NCBI RefSeq assembly: GCF_040196175.1
Contig: NZ_JBEFNF010000006.1
Coordinates: 153,691-217,690 of the forward strand
Direction of reading: 5' to 3'
From: Halospina sp040196175
Lineage (GTDB): Bacteria > Pseudomonadota > Gammaproteobacteria > Pseudomonadales > Oleiphilaceae
DNA length: 64,000 nucleotides
Shown here in pieces: positions 36,249-44,814 of the stretch (its first letter is position 1; each line of letters begins with the position of its first letter). Under the pieces are notes generated by a model, which saw only the letters and a list, made by a program, of their open reading frames with translations, had not been told where the DNA came from and did not search any database. The position numbers and the translations under genes were made by a program.

Positions 36249-37576
36249 TGCGTTCTCAGCCTCGGATTGAAAACACGGTCCAGAGCGAAACCAAACATGG
36301 CGAAGCCCAGCCCCGTCAGCATCAGCAGCACGGCGGGGGCCACCACCCAGTAGTAGAAGCCGTTATAGAGTGCGCTCTGCTGCTGGGCGTCATTGAGCAC
36401 CTTACCCCAGGTGGGCAGTTGCGGATCGCCCAGTCCCAACACCGCCAGAGACGCCTCCAGGAACACGAAGGTCGGGATCAGCGTCACGAAGGTCGGGATC
36501 AGCACCGGCAGGATGCGCGGGATCATGTAGCGCAGGATGATGCGCGCGTTGCCCGCCCCGTAGGCCCGGGCCGCCTCGATGTAGGGCGCCTCGCGGATGG
36601 GCAGCAGCATGGCCCGGTAGGTCTTGATACCAGCGCTGAAGATGCCCAGGGCGATGACCACGCCCAGCATCAGCCAGATGCTAGTGGAATAGAGGGTGCC
36701 CACCATCACCAGTATCGGCAGCATGGGCAGGATCATGTTCACCTCGGTCAGGCGCTGGATCAGCGCGTCCACCCAGCCCCGGAACCAAACCCCGGTGGCC
36801 GCAATCACCAGAGTCGTCAGGGTGGTTCCCACCGCCGCCAGCAAGCCGAAGGCCAGTGCCACTGGAGTGCCCCACATCAACGCCAGCATCAGGTTCCGGC
36901 GCTGGTAATCGGTGCCGGCCAGCCCGTGAACCCGGCCATAAACGGCCAGATCGGCCTCCAGCTCGGCCTTCGGATCAAACAGCATGGCGTCCACCGTGAG
37001 TCGGTATTCGCCCTGCTCGGCCTGCGGGTCCGCCGGATCACTGGCGCCGGCGAACAGCCCCACGTGCGGCACCATGCCCAGCCGCCCTTCCAGTGCGCGG
37101 TTCTGGGAGATGGAAATGCGGTCCTCTTCCGAGATGCGCCGCCCGCCCAGAGGGATGGTCTCACCAGAGGGTGTATGCCAGGTCAGCCGCACAAAAGCTT
37201 CCTGCTGGGTGCCCTTCTGATTCAGGAAGAGGTTGAGTTCGCTGGGGAAGCCCTCGTTGTCGTACTCGAAACTGAGCGGAATCCGCACCTGCTTGCCACC
37301 CTCAAAGGGGGCCTCGCGCACCTCGGCGTCGTCGCTCGCGACGACGCGGGTTTGCGGCAGATTGCCGCCCAGCAGCCGATCCGCCCAGACCGGGCCGGCG
37401 TTGACCGGGTTCATCTGCCAGTGATCCCCGCCGCGCCAGCGCTCCAGGGCCTCGGAATAGGGAATGGTGATGACGGTGTAAAGCGACAGCGCCACCAGGA
37501 ACACAATGATCGCCAAGCCACCGACCGCGGACGGATACCCCTTGAGTTCCCGCAGCCCCTGCATCCAGCGGCTCAT
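36245..37576 (-). CDS. Peptide ABC transporter permease (DppC/OppC type) with large periplasmic insert
   Basis: A 443-residue permease, longer than the usual ~300. TM1 is at about 18-40; residues about 45-235 are a hydrophilic periplasmic insert; the remaining helices and the EAA loop (EAPYIEAARAYGAGNARIILRYMIP) follow. The insert may contact the unusually large binding protein of the same operon. Overlaps the partner permease by four bases. Confidence 0.93.
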   Translation of the reverse strand: MSRWMQGLRELKGYPSAVGGLAIIVFLVALSLYTVITIPYSEALERWRGGDHWQMNPVNAGPVWADRLLGGNLPQTRVVASDDAEVREAPFEGGKQVRIPLSFEYDNEGFPSELNLFLNQKGTQQEAFVRLTWHTPSGETIPLGGRRISEEDRISISQNRALEGRLGMVPHVGLFAGASDPADPQAEQGEYRLTVDAMLFDPKAELEADLAVYGRVHGLAGTDYQRRNLMLALMWGTPVALAFGLLAAVGTTLTTLVIAATGVWFRGWVDALIQRLTEVNMILPMLPILVMVGTLYSTSIWLMLGVVIALGIFSAGIKTYRAMLLPIREAPYIEAARAYGAGNARIILRYMIPRILPVLIPTFVTLIPTFVFLEASLAVLGLGDPQLPTWGKVLNDAQQQSALYNGFYYWVVAPAVLLMLTGLGFAMFGFALDRVFNPRLRTQ

Positions 37577-38658
37577 TGCTCACCTCCTTCAATCCGCACG
37601 CGGGGGTCGAGAATGGCGTAGAGGAAATCCAGCATAAACACCGTGACTGCCAGCAGATAGGCAAAGATCACCACGCCGCCGATGATTACCGGCGTGTCCC
37701 GGTGCCCGATGGCCTGGAACAGCAGCGTGCCGAGGCCGGGCCAGTTGAACACCTGCTCCAGGATGATGGCGCCACTCCAGAGGCCGATCAGCATCAACAG
37801 AAAGTTGGTGATGATGGGTGCCAGTGTCGGGCGCAGGATGTAGCGGCTCTGGATCAGGTTCGAGGGCAACCCCTTGGCCCGCGCCATTTCCACGTAATCC
37901 TCGCTGGAGTGGATCAGGAAGAAGGTCCGCCAGGAATAGATGGAGATGAAGATGGATGACAGGAACATGGCGACGACCGGCAGTACCAGGTGCTCCAGCA
38001 CACTCCAGGCGTAGGCCCAGGGATCCTCGGGCGGCGGAATGTCGACCATGCCGCCGGCCGGCAGCACCGGCACCACGAAGGCGAAGAGCAGGATCAGGAA
38101 GATGCCGTAGAACCAGGCTGGGGCCGCCGAGCTGGGCGCCAGGCCGATAACGGCGCGGTCCAGCCGGCTGCCGTAACGCCGCGATAGGTAGAGCGCGGCG
38201 TAGACGGACACGAAGAACACCAGCAGATTGGCCGTGCCGAACAGCAGCAGCGTCGCCGGCAGCCGCTCCACGATGATGTCGTAGACGGCCCGCGAGCCGG
38301 AGTCACTGTGCATTTCCTCCGCCCGGCCCAGATCCAGCTGGATCGCCTGGGCCAGGTAATCGAAGCTGCGCCAGATGAAGGGTTCGTCCAGGTTGCGCTG
38401 CTCAATCCGGAGCTGCACCTGCTCGTCGATCAGCTCATTGCGCTCCTGGGAGCCCATTTCCATGAACGCCGGGTCCGCGCGCACCGACTCCGAGACCGTC
38501 GCGCGGATCTGGATCTTGCGCAGCTCATCCACCTTGCCGCCCATATTGGCGATGAGGATGGTCAAATAGACACCGATCAGCACCGTCACGAACAGCGCCA
38601 GCACGCGGCGCAGGGTGAACCCGCCCAGACGGCGGAAATCGCGCAGGCGGCTATTCAT
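37573..38658 (-). CDS. Peptide ABC transporter permease (DppB/OppB type)
   Basis: A 361-residue permease with TM1 at about 15-33, a periplasmic loop of roughly 100 residues, then five helices and the EAA motif DYVEMARAKGLPSNLIQSRYILRP. It overlaps the binding-protein gene by eight bases, so the five transporter genes form one tightly packed operon. Confidence 0.94.
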   Translation of the reverse strand: MNSRLRDFRRLGGFTLRRVLALFVTVLIGVYLTILIANMGGKVDELRKIQIRATVSESVRADPAFMEMGSQERNELIDEQVQLRIEQRNLDEPFIWRSFDYLAQAIQLDLGRAEEMHSDSGSRAVYDIIVERLPATLLLFGTANLLVFFVSVYAALYLSRRYGSRLDRAVIGLAPSSAAPAWFYGIFLILLFAFVVPVLPAGGMVDIPPPEDPWAYAWSVLEHLVLPVVAMFLSSIFISIYSWRTFFLIHSSEDYVEMARAKGLPSNLIQSRYILRPTLAPIITNFLLMLIGLWSGAIILEQVFNWPGLGTLLFQAIGHRDTPVIIGGVVIFAYLLAVTVFMLDFLYAILDPRVRIEGGEQ

Positions 38659-41200
38659 CGTCCACCTCCATCAGCCGGGTGCCTTCCGGGACCGTGGCAA
38701 AGGCATGGGAGGCAAACGCCGGCAGTGCCACGCGGGATGACGTGACCGCCACCTCCAGGCTGTTCGCCCCGTCATCCAGGCCGGACAGGGTGTCCGCAGT
38801 CAGCGATACCCGCCATTGCCCGCCACCAGCCGGTTCCGCCTGCCCACGCGCCTGAAGGTTGCCGTCAGCATCGTAAAGCAGGTATTCGAGGCTTGTGATG
38901 GCGTCTTCCGGATAGGTCTCGCCGCCAAAGGTCACCTTCACGTTAAAGGCCGCCGACTCCCCCTGGGTCACCATCATGGGCCCCTCCAGGGTCACCTCGG
39001 GAATGGCCGCCTCGCTGACATCCAGCCATTTATCCGCCGGGTCCGGGAAGTCCTTGTTACGCCGCAGCACCACCGTCTTTTCCACCGGGTGAACCGAGTG
39101 CAGGTAGAAGGGCCCGTTGCCCACCCAGAAATGGCCGCGCTCGCGGTACCAGTCCTGGATGGCGCTGTAGCGCCGCTGTGCCGGGTTCTCGCCTGCCGTC
39201 ATGTCGCCCAGAACCGAGGCATAAGGCAGGTAGCCCTGGTCGCGGGCGCGCCCCAGATGCCGCTCGAGGGTTTCCAGGCTGGGGCCGGACACCAGGCTGA
39301 GCCAGGGGACCCGGTTCGCATCCGCCTTGTGGGATGAAAAAGCAAGATCCCCAGCCTTTTCCGCCCGCATGCTCAGCGCCAGCATGTGCCAGGGCAGCGG
39401 CGACAGGGCCTGCTGAGCGACAATGGTCTCAGCGTCCGGGAAAACCTGGTCGCTGTAGACCTCAATCACCAGCGGCTCACGCTGGACGATGCGCCAGCCC
39501 TTGAAGTACTGCTGGAATACCTGGAAACGCGGAACGTGTGACGGATCAAAGAAGGGGCTGTTCTCGTCCGCGCGGGCAAAGTTGAGGATCCAGGGCAGCA
39601 CCAGATCCGCCAGCGACATCTCGGTACCGTCGTGCCACTGGCCATCCAGATAACCCTCCTCATAGCGGATACGGGTGCGCGAGCGCGCCGTGGTGCCATC
39701 GGGGTGAGCGTCCGCTACCGTGCGCAAACGGTTTTCTTCCGCGTTCCAGCCAATCCAGGCGTCCGCGGGCACCTCAATGCTCGTCTCATGCTTCAGTTCA
39801 ACCCAATCATGGGTGCGCTGGGTAACAGTATCAGCGGTGACTGTGACCTCCGCGCCCTGAATACTCTGGGGCCGGTACAGCCCGGTATAGGGGTCCGGGA
39901 GCATCGGTGGGTCATTGAGCGCCCGCGTGATCATGGTGTCAAACAGCCAGTTGCTGCCGGCTACCGGGTTCCAGGGCTCAGTCAGCATGCTGGGCGCCGC
40001 GAACGTCATGCTGCCGCCCAGCCGGTCCTTATAGCGCAGGGTGTAGGGCCACATCCGCGAGCCTGCGATGCCACCGGCCAGATCAGCGGCCAGGGCCACA
40101 TTGGCGGCGCGCGGGATGATGCTGAGCTGGTCCACCAGCCAGATGCGGTAGGACTCCTCCATGGCCAGCTCCATACCCTCGGCCATCAGCTCACGGCGTT
40201 CCTCCATGCTGGTGTAGTCCCGGCGCTGCAGCCGGCGGGCGATGTTATCCAGGGTCTCGCTCGGGTCATAGGCCTGCCACAGCGGATCCGGGCGGCCCCG
40301 GTCGGTGTAGTAGAAGCTCAGGTTGCTGGAGACATCCCGGTTGATGGCGGTCGAGACCCAGCTGCCGGTGTAGATGTGCCACTGGCCGGAAGCGGGGTCA
40401 CTGGCGATCCAGATGCGCGAAGCCTCCTGGGCCGTGCGGTACTGGCGTCGCACGTTGAACCCGACCCCGCTCATGAGGTTGCCCACGTAATCCCCGACCT
40501 GTTTGCGGGCGTCCTCGGTGCGAATCAGGATCTTGAGAGTGACCGGCTTGCCTTCGTGATACCACTGGCCGTCCCGGCGGCTGGCGCCCATGGTTTTCAT
40601 CTCCTGCTCGATGATCCGGCGCGCCTTTTCCGGGTCATGACCGTACTTGAGTTCCAGCGACCGGGCGGTTTCCGCCAGCCGCGCGTAATCGGGGAAGGCG
40701 GTGTTCATCGGCAGGTAGCGCGGCACCGCCATGCCGCCGTAGATTTCTTCGGCCACATGTCGACGGTCCACGAGCCAGTTCATGGCCTCACGGATGCGGC
40801 GGTTACGGAAGGGGTTGAGACCGTCTTCAAATTCCGCCGGGTTGAGGGAGAGCTCGGTGTTGGAGCCGTAGGCGGTCTCGTAGTCGCCCTTGCGAGAGTC
40901 GCGCAGGCGCTGATAGGCGGTGATGTTGGTGATGCCCTGGGCGAAGACCTGCTGGCGGCCCCGCTCGATCAGGCCGGCGATCTTGCCCACGTCCGATTCC
41001 TGGGTGAAAACCACCTCGTCCACCAGCGCGCCACGGCGGCCGGTTTCATCAATGGCGTCACGCAGATCCACGGATTCCTTTCCGGAATGGGTGGACTCAG
41101 GCTGCTCCGATGGGCGCGGCAACAGCATCAGCAGGGCCAGCATCACAAGCCCCGCCAATACCCAGGCGATGGGTTTCTTCAAAATGACTGACGCTCCCAT
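38651..41200 (-). CDS. Very large membrane-anchored family 5 solute-binding protein
   Basis: An 849-residue family 5 (peptide-type) binding protein; common members are 500-600 aa. Residues about 8-30 (IAWVLAGLVMLALLMLLP) make one hydrophobic helix with no lipobox Cys and no clear cleavage site, so it is probably tethered by an uncleaved anchor. Family features include NPFRNRRIREAMNWLVDRRHVAEEIYGG and AYDPSETLD. About 100 C-terminal residues (ITSLEYLLYDADGNLQARGQ...) look like an extra beta domain. ATG 41200 is used; GTG 41221 is possible. It is the first gene of the operon. Confidence 0.88.
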   Translation of the reverse strand: MGASVILKKPIAWVLAGLVMLALLMLLPRPSEQPESTHSGKESVDLRDAIDETGRRGALVDEVVFTQESDVGKIAGLIERGRQQVFAQGITNITAYQRLRDSRKGDYETAYGSNTELSLNPAEFEDGLNPFRNRRIREAMNWLVDRRHVAEEIYGGMAVPRYLPMNTAFPDYARLAETARSLELKYGHDPEKARRIIEQEMKTMGASRRDGQWYHEGKPVTLKILIRTEDARKQVGDYVGNLMSGVGFNVRRQYRTAQEASRIWIASDPASGQWHIYTGSWVSTAINRDVSSNLSFYYTDRGRPDPLWQAYDPSETLDNIARRLQRRDYTSMEERRELMAEGMELAMEESYRIWLVDQLSIIPRAANVALAADLAGGIAGSRMWPYTLRYKDRLGGSMTFAAPSMLTEPWNPVAGSNWLFDTMITRALNDPPMLPDPYTGLYRPQSIQGAEVTVTADTVTQRTHDWVELKHETSIEVPADAWIGWNAEENRLRTVADAHPDGTTARSRTRIRYEEGYLDGQWHDGTEMSLADLVLPWILNFARADENSPFFDPSHVPRFQVFQQYFKGWRIVQREPLVIEVYSDQVFPDAETIVAQQALSPLPWHMLALSMRAEKAGDLAFSSHKADANRVPWLSLVSGPSLETLERHLGRARDQGYLPYASVLGDMTAGENPAQRRYSAIQDWYRERGHFWVGNGPFYLHSVHPVEKTVVLRRNKDFPDPADKWLDVSEAAIPEVTLEGPMMVTQGESAAFNVKVTFGGETYPEDAITSLEYLLYDADGNLQARGQAEPAGGGQWRVSLTADTLSGLDDGANSLEVAVTSSRVALPAFASHAFATVPEGTRLMEVDDE

Positions 41201-41223
41201 TCCGTTATGCTGTAACGGCACAG

Positions 41224-41229
41224 ATTATA
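41224..41229 (-). promoter_or_regulatory. -10 box of the peptide ABC operon
   Basis: Minus-strand TATAAT, with a weak -35 (TTTTCG, 41246-41251) at about 16-17 bases. The predicted transcript would begin about 15 bases before ATG 41200, giving a very short leader. Confidence 0.5.
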
Positions 41230-41344
41230 CGAAGCTGAGCCAGTGCGAAAACCAAATGCATCCCGCAATGGCTGTAGTGCCAACCTGTTGGCGAACAGGC
41301 AGCGGGGTCTGTCAGCGGTCTTGCCCCGCAAGGGGCAAACGCCT

Positions 41345-42466
41345 CTATGTTGCCGTGCGTAACGCGTCCTTGAGCGACACCTCACAGTCCCCCAGCCGTT
41401 GTTCGGCTTCCGCGCGTTTTTCACGTCCTTCACGGGTGATCTCGAGTGACTCCTCAATGGTATCGATCAGGGTCTGGTTCGCCTGCTCAACGCTCTCAAT
41501 ATCGAAGGCGCCGCGCTCTATTTCCTTGCGCGCTTCGGCGTTAGCTTCCTTGAGGTTCTCCGCGTTGGCCGTCAGGAACTCATTATTGGCATCGGTCACG
41601 GTTTTCTGGACGCCGGCTGCCTCGCGCGTGTTGGCAATAGCGATCGCCTGGGCCATCTGGGTACGCCACAGATTGAGCGTATTCACGATGGAGCTGTTCA
41701 TTTTGTTGATGAGCGATTTGTCCACTTCCTGGGTCATGCGGATCGTCGGCAGGAACTGCATCACCGCCTGGCGGGTCAGCTTGAGATCGTGGATCTTGCG
41801 CTCGATGTCGTCCCGCGCCGTCTGCAGATCCTTCTGCGACTGGGCATCGACCATGTCGTCGCTTTGTTCCGCCTTTTCACGCGCCGCGGGAATGTCTTGC
41901 TCATCCAGCTTCTTGAGGCGCATCTCGCCGGCGATGATGTAATATTCAAGTTCGCGGTAATAGGTCAGGGTTGAGTTGTACAGCCGATCCAGCTTTTCTA
42001 CATCGCCACTGAGCTTCTGGATCTGTTTGTGCAGCTGTTTCTCAGCGCTCACAACCTGGGACTCAACGCTTTCATACTGCTGCATGAATTTGGCAATGGG
42101 CTCCACGGCACCCAGCATCCGGCGGAAAAACCCCGGCTTCTTGCCCTCCTTGATCTCGGAGGTATCCAGGCCACGCACCTTGCTCATCATGTCATTGAGG
42201 ATGTCGCCGGCAGGACCGGAGTCTTTGTTCTTGACGCCCTCCATCATGTTCTGGGAAATGGTGGTCATCTCAGACTGGGCGCCGGACCCAAAGTGCACGA
42301 TGGAGTGGGAGTCGCCGGGCACGAGCTCCCCCATCAACCCCTCGACCTTGGTGCGCTCATCCTCGCTGAGTTCCGACAAGTCCTTGCCCGGCTGGCCCTC
42401 GTCATCAACCAGGCCGGTCTTTGCCTCGGTGACATCCTGCAGCGTTTCATCACTCACTTCCATCAT
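41345..42466 (-). CDS. telA: TelA/KlaA-family protein
   Basis: A 373-residue, mostly coiled-coil cytoplasmic protein of the TelA family, linked to tellurite and other toxic-anion resistance. Characteristic segments are KPGFFRRMLG, TLTYYRELEYYIIAGEMRL and FLPTIRMTQEVDKSLINKMNSSIVNTLNLWR. It is the last of six same-strand genes; the XpaC stop lies two bases before ATG 42466. Family function in molecular terms is unknown; the context links it to envelope binding proteins. Confidence 0.93.
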   Translation of the reverse strand: MMEVSDETLQDVTEAKTGLVDDEGQPGKDLSELSEDERTKVEGLMGELVPGDSHSIVHFGSGAQSEMTTISQNMMEGVKNKDSGPAGDILNDMMSKVRGLDTSEIKEGKKPGFFRRMLGAVEPIAKFMQQYESVESQVVSAEKQLHKQIQKLSGDVEKLDRLYNSTLTYYRELEYYIIAGEMRLKKLDEQDIPAAREKAEQSDDMVDAQSQKDLQTARDDIERKIHDLKLTRQAVMQFLPTIRMTQEVDKSLINKMNSSIVNTLNLWRTQMAQAIAIANTREAAGVQKTVTDANNEFLTANAENLKEANAEARKEIERGAFDIESVEQANQTLIDTIEESLEITREGREKRAEAEQRLGDCEVSLKDALRTAT

Positions 42467-42468
42467 TT

Positions 42469-43125
42469 TCAGTACCCTTCCCTTTTTAAGGTCTTGGACA
42501 GTACGTCCAGATCCACATCCACATCCAGGACGTCATTCTCCAGATTCTTCTCGTATTGGCGGATGAACAGATCCCGTATATCGCACAACACCGTGTAGCT
42601 CTTCGCAACCACCTCCTGGACGCTTTCCGAGGCATTGGCGCTATCCGTTCGCCGCAGGTCCACAACCTTCTGAGTCACCTCTACAGCCGTTTCCAGGTGC
42701 ACTTCAAAACGCGTGGACCGGGCAATATCCCCCGGGTCATCCACCACGCCATCAATAATGCGGTTGGCCCAGTCGACAATCTCGTCGATCACCGTGCGCG
42801 TCTGCTCGTCCATATCATCGCGCAAGGCCTGCATGCGGGCGACCTGGGCGCGGTTTTCCTCGACAAAACGACTCACGTTGGTCAGATCGCCACCCTCCAG
42901 ACTCTGGCGTTGCGCCAGCACCTCGGAGAGGCTGCGCCGTCTCGGCAACGCTAGGCTGAGTCCGGCAAACACCATAAGACCCAGAACCGTCGAGTAAAGA
43001 AGGGACGGATACGGCATGGTCAGCACACCATGAGCCGCTACGAAGGCGACGCTTGCGCCGATGCCGGCCAGCAGCGAGCGCTGCAGCACGGAGGGTCGCC
43101 ACTGCTCCATTGCGTCAAAAGCCAT
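42469..43125 (-). CDS. XpaC-like membrane protein
   Basis: A 218-residue protein with two hydrophobic segments at about 17-35 and 40-62 followed by a helical cytoplasmic part (SLSEVLAQRQSLEGGDLTN...). It resembles the XpaC family (5-bromo-4-chloroindolyl phosphate hydrolysis protein), which in Bacillus is also encoded directly before a telA homologue. The pair probably forms a membrane complex. It lies six bases after the OpuAC-like gene. Confidence 0.8.
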   Translation of the reverse strand: MAFDAMEQWRPSVLQRSLLAGIGASVAFVAAHGVLTMPYPSLLYSTVLGLMVFAGLSLALPRRRSLSEVLAQRQSLEGGDLTNVSRFVEENRAQVARMQALRDDMDEQTRTVIDEIVDWANRIIDGVVDDPGDIARSTRFEVHLETAVEVTQKVVDLRRTDSANASESVQEVVAKSYTVLCDIRDLFIRQYEKNLENDVLDVDVDLDVLSKTLKREGY

Positions 43126-43131
43126 GAGCCG

Positions 43132-44028
43132 TCACTGCTCTCCGGACATCCAGTAGTCGACGCGGTCCCGGTTGCTCTTGATCCATTCGTGGATCGCTTG
43201 ACGGTGATTCGTTTGCCGGGCTGACGCCATCAGGGCCTCAACCTCCGCAATACTCAGCTCCAAACGCCGCAGAAATCCGGCAACCGCGGGTTGGCGTTCT
43301 TCAAAGCCCTTATTGACCACGGCGTGGACGGATTCGCTACCGCCGAACACGCCCTTCGGGTCTTTGAGATAACGCAGCTTGTACCTGTCGAATTTCCAGT
43401 GCGGACGCCACCCCGTGGCCACGATCCACTCGTCCCGGTCGATGGCCTTACCCAGCTCCTGGGCCATTTTAGGACCTGTGCCGGTTTGCAGCTCATAGTC
43501 AAAACCGTAGGCATCAGCGGCGTCCCGGGCCATCTCCATGACACCGGAGTTGGCACTGATGCCCTGGATACGGCCACTCAGTTTTTCCCGCACGTCCGCC
43601 TTGGCCAGATCGGCCACGGAATCCAGTTGCGACTCCGGCACCGAAGCGGGCACGACCAGTCCCAGATCAGCGCCCTCATAAATCGGCCCAAGATCCGTCA
43701 GCCGGTCCGAGTACTGGTCAAGAAACGTTTTATGGGTCAGCGGCTGCCAGGACATCAGCATGGCGTCCAGATCGCCATTGGCCACGCCCCGGTACTGCAC
43801 GGCGATATCCGCAAGAGTCAGCTCCACATCTTTGTTCATGCCCTGCTGAAGGATCACTGTGGCCAGTTTGGACACCACCTCGGCGTCGCCCCAGGTGGTC
43901 CAGCCAATGGCCACATCCGGCTGGCGCTGCTGCGCCGAGGCCGGCACCAAGGCCAGGGCAGCCGCCAATACAGCCGAAAGCCCGAGACCACCGAGCCTCT
44001 GTGTTAGTCGCTTTGCGTTACAGATCAT
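43132..44028 (-). CDS. OpuAC-type periplasmic binding protein (quaternary amine class)
   Basis: A 298-residue protein with signal peptide (cleavage near ASAQQ, residue 32) and the substrate-binding fold of glycine betaine/proline betaine receptors: VAIGWTTWGDAEVVSKLATVIL, MLMSWQPLTH and WIVATGWRPHWKFDRYKLRYL, where Trp residues usually form the aromatic cage. No permease or ATPase of an Opu transporter is present. ATG 44028 overlaps the VWA gene by 11 bases. In this setting it may be a sensor rather than a transporter part. Confidence 0.9.
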   Translation of the reverse strand: MICNAKRLTQRLGGLGLSAVLAAALALVPASAQQRQPDVAIGWTTWGDAEVVSKLATVILQQGMNKDVELTLADIAVQYRGVANGDLDAMLMSWQPLTHKTFLDQYSDRLTDLGPIYEGADLGLVVPASVPESQLDSVADLAKADVREKLSGRIQGISANSGVMEMARDAADAYGFDYELQTGTGPKMAQELGKAIDRDEWIVATGWRPHWKFDRYKLRYLKDPKGVFGGSESVHAVVNKGFEERQPAVAGFLRRLELSIAEVEALMASARQTNHRQAIHEWIKSNRDRVDYWMSGEQ

Positions 44029-44803
44029 CCTGAGCAAACTCCTTGGTCGGCACAAAGGTACGCGATTCCGCCAGCACGCTATCGAGCCCCTGGGCAAGCT
44101 GCTCGGGGTTCTGGGCACTGCGGTAAATAGTCGTTCCAGGCTGGTTCAATGCGGAATCCTCGATGCAAAAGCCCAGCGTGTGAATCTCGATGGGGTTAGC
44201 GGGATGGCCTGCAATACGCCCCACCTCTTTGCGTGGGTCCTCGCCCTGGCTATGCTCGCCATCGGTGATCACCACCAGCCGATAGGTTCCATAGCCACGC
44301 TGGCGCCGGGCCCCGCGCTCAAGCTCCTGGTGCGCCATGGCCACCGCGCTCTGCAGCGGCGTCCCGCCCTCGGGGCTGGCGTCATGCACGGCCTCAAGGA
44401 AGGGATCCCGGTTGTTGCGACCCAGCGGCGTGCGGATGGAAGTGCCCTGCTGACCAAAAACAATCAGCCCCAGGTTGGCCTCATCGGGCACCCCCGCCAA
44501 CCAGCGCTCCATAGCAGCTTTCGCCGCGTGGGCTTTGGACTCATGCGACCCGGCGCATTCCGGCGTGGCCATGGAGCCACTCATATCCAGAACCACCATG
44601 TAGTTGGCCCGGGTCAGCTGCGTATCCAGCCGCTCGGGGTCGGGCTCATCCCCGGCATCCGGCCAGGTGCGCGCAACCGCGCTGGCCAGTGTGAAATCGG
44701 CCGGCTTGCTGTTGCCAGCTTCATCCGGGGTGTCACTGTTATCACTGCAGCCGCCGAGCATCAGGCCCGCCAGAAGCACAAGCAGCACGGTTCCTTGGCG
44801 CAT
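44018..44803 (-). CDS. VWA-domain lipoprotein
   Basis: A 261-residue protein with lipobox LMLGGC (lipidated Cys19) and a von Willebrand A domain whose MIDAS is D73-x-S75-x-S77 (VLDMSGSMA); the other MIDAS regions GGTPLQSA and VVITDGEHSQ are present. VWA domains bind proteins through a metal ion. ATG 44803 is preceded by AAGGAG. It lies between two binding-protein genes and is probably anchored in the outer or inner membrane facing the periplasm. Confidence 0.92.
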   Translation of the reverse strand: MRQGTVLLVLLAGLMLGGCSDNSDTPDEAGNSKPADFTLASAVARTWPDAGDEPDPERLDTQLTRANYMVVLDMSGSMATPECAGSHESKAHAAKAAMERWLAGVPDEANLGLIVFGQQGTSIRTPLGRNNRDPFLEAVHDASPEGGTPLQSAVAMAHQELERGARRQRGYGTYRLVVITDGEHSQGEDPRKEVGRIAGHPANPIEIHTLGFCIEDSALNQPGTTIYRSAQNPEQLAQGLDSVLAESRTFVPTKEFAQDDL

Positions 44804-44814
44804 GGTGTCTCTCC

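Noticed and set aside
36227..37621. 464-codon plus-strand frame opposite the DppC-type permease
   Set aside because: Rich in His, Gln and Arg with no fold-like pattern; the permease frame is clearly real.
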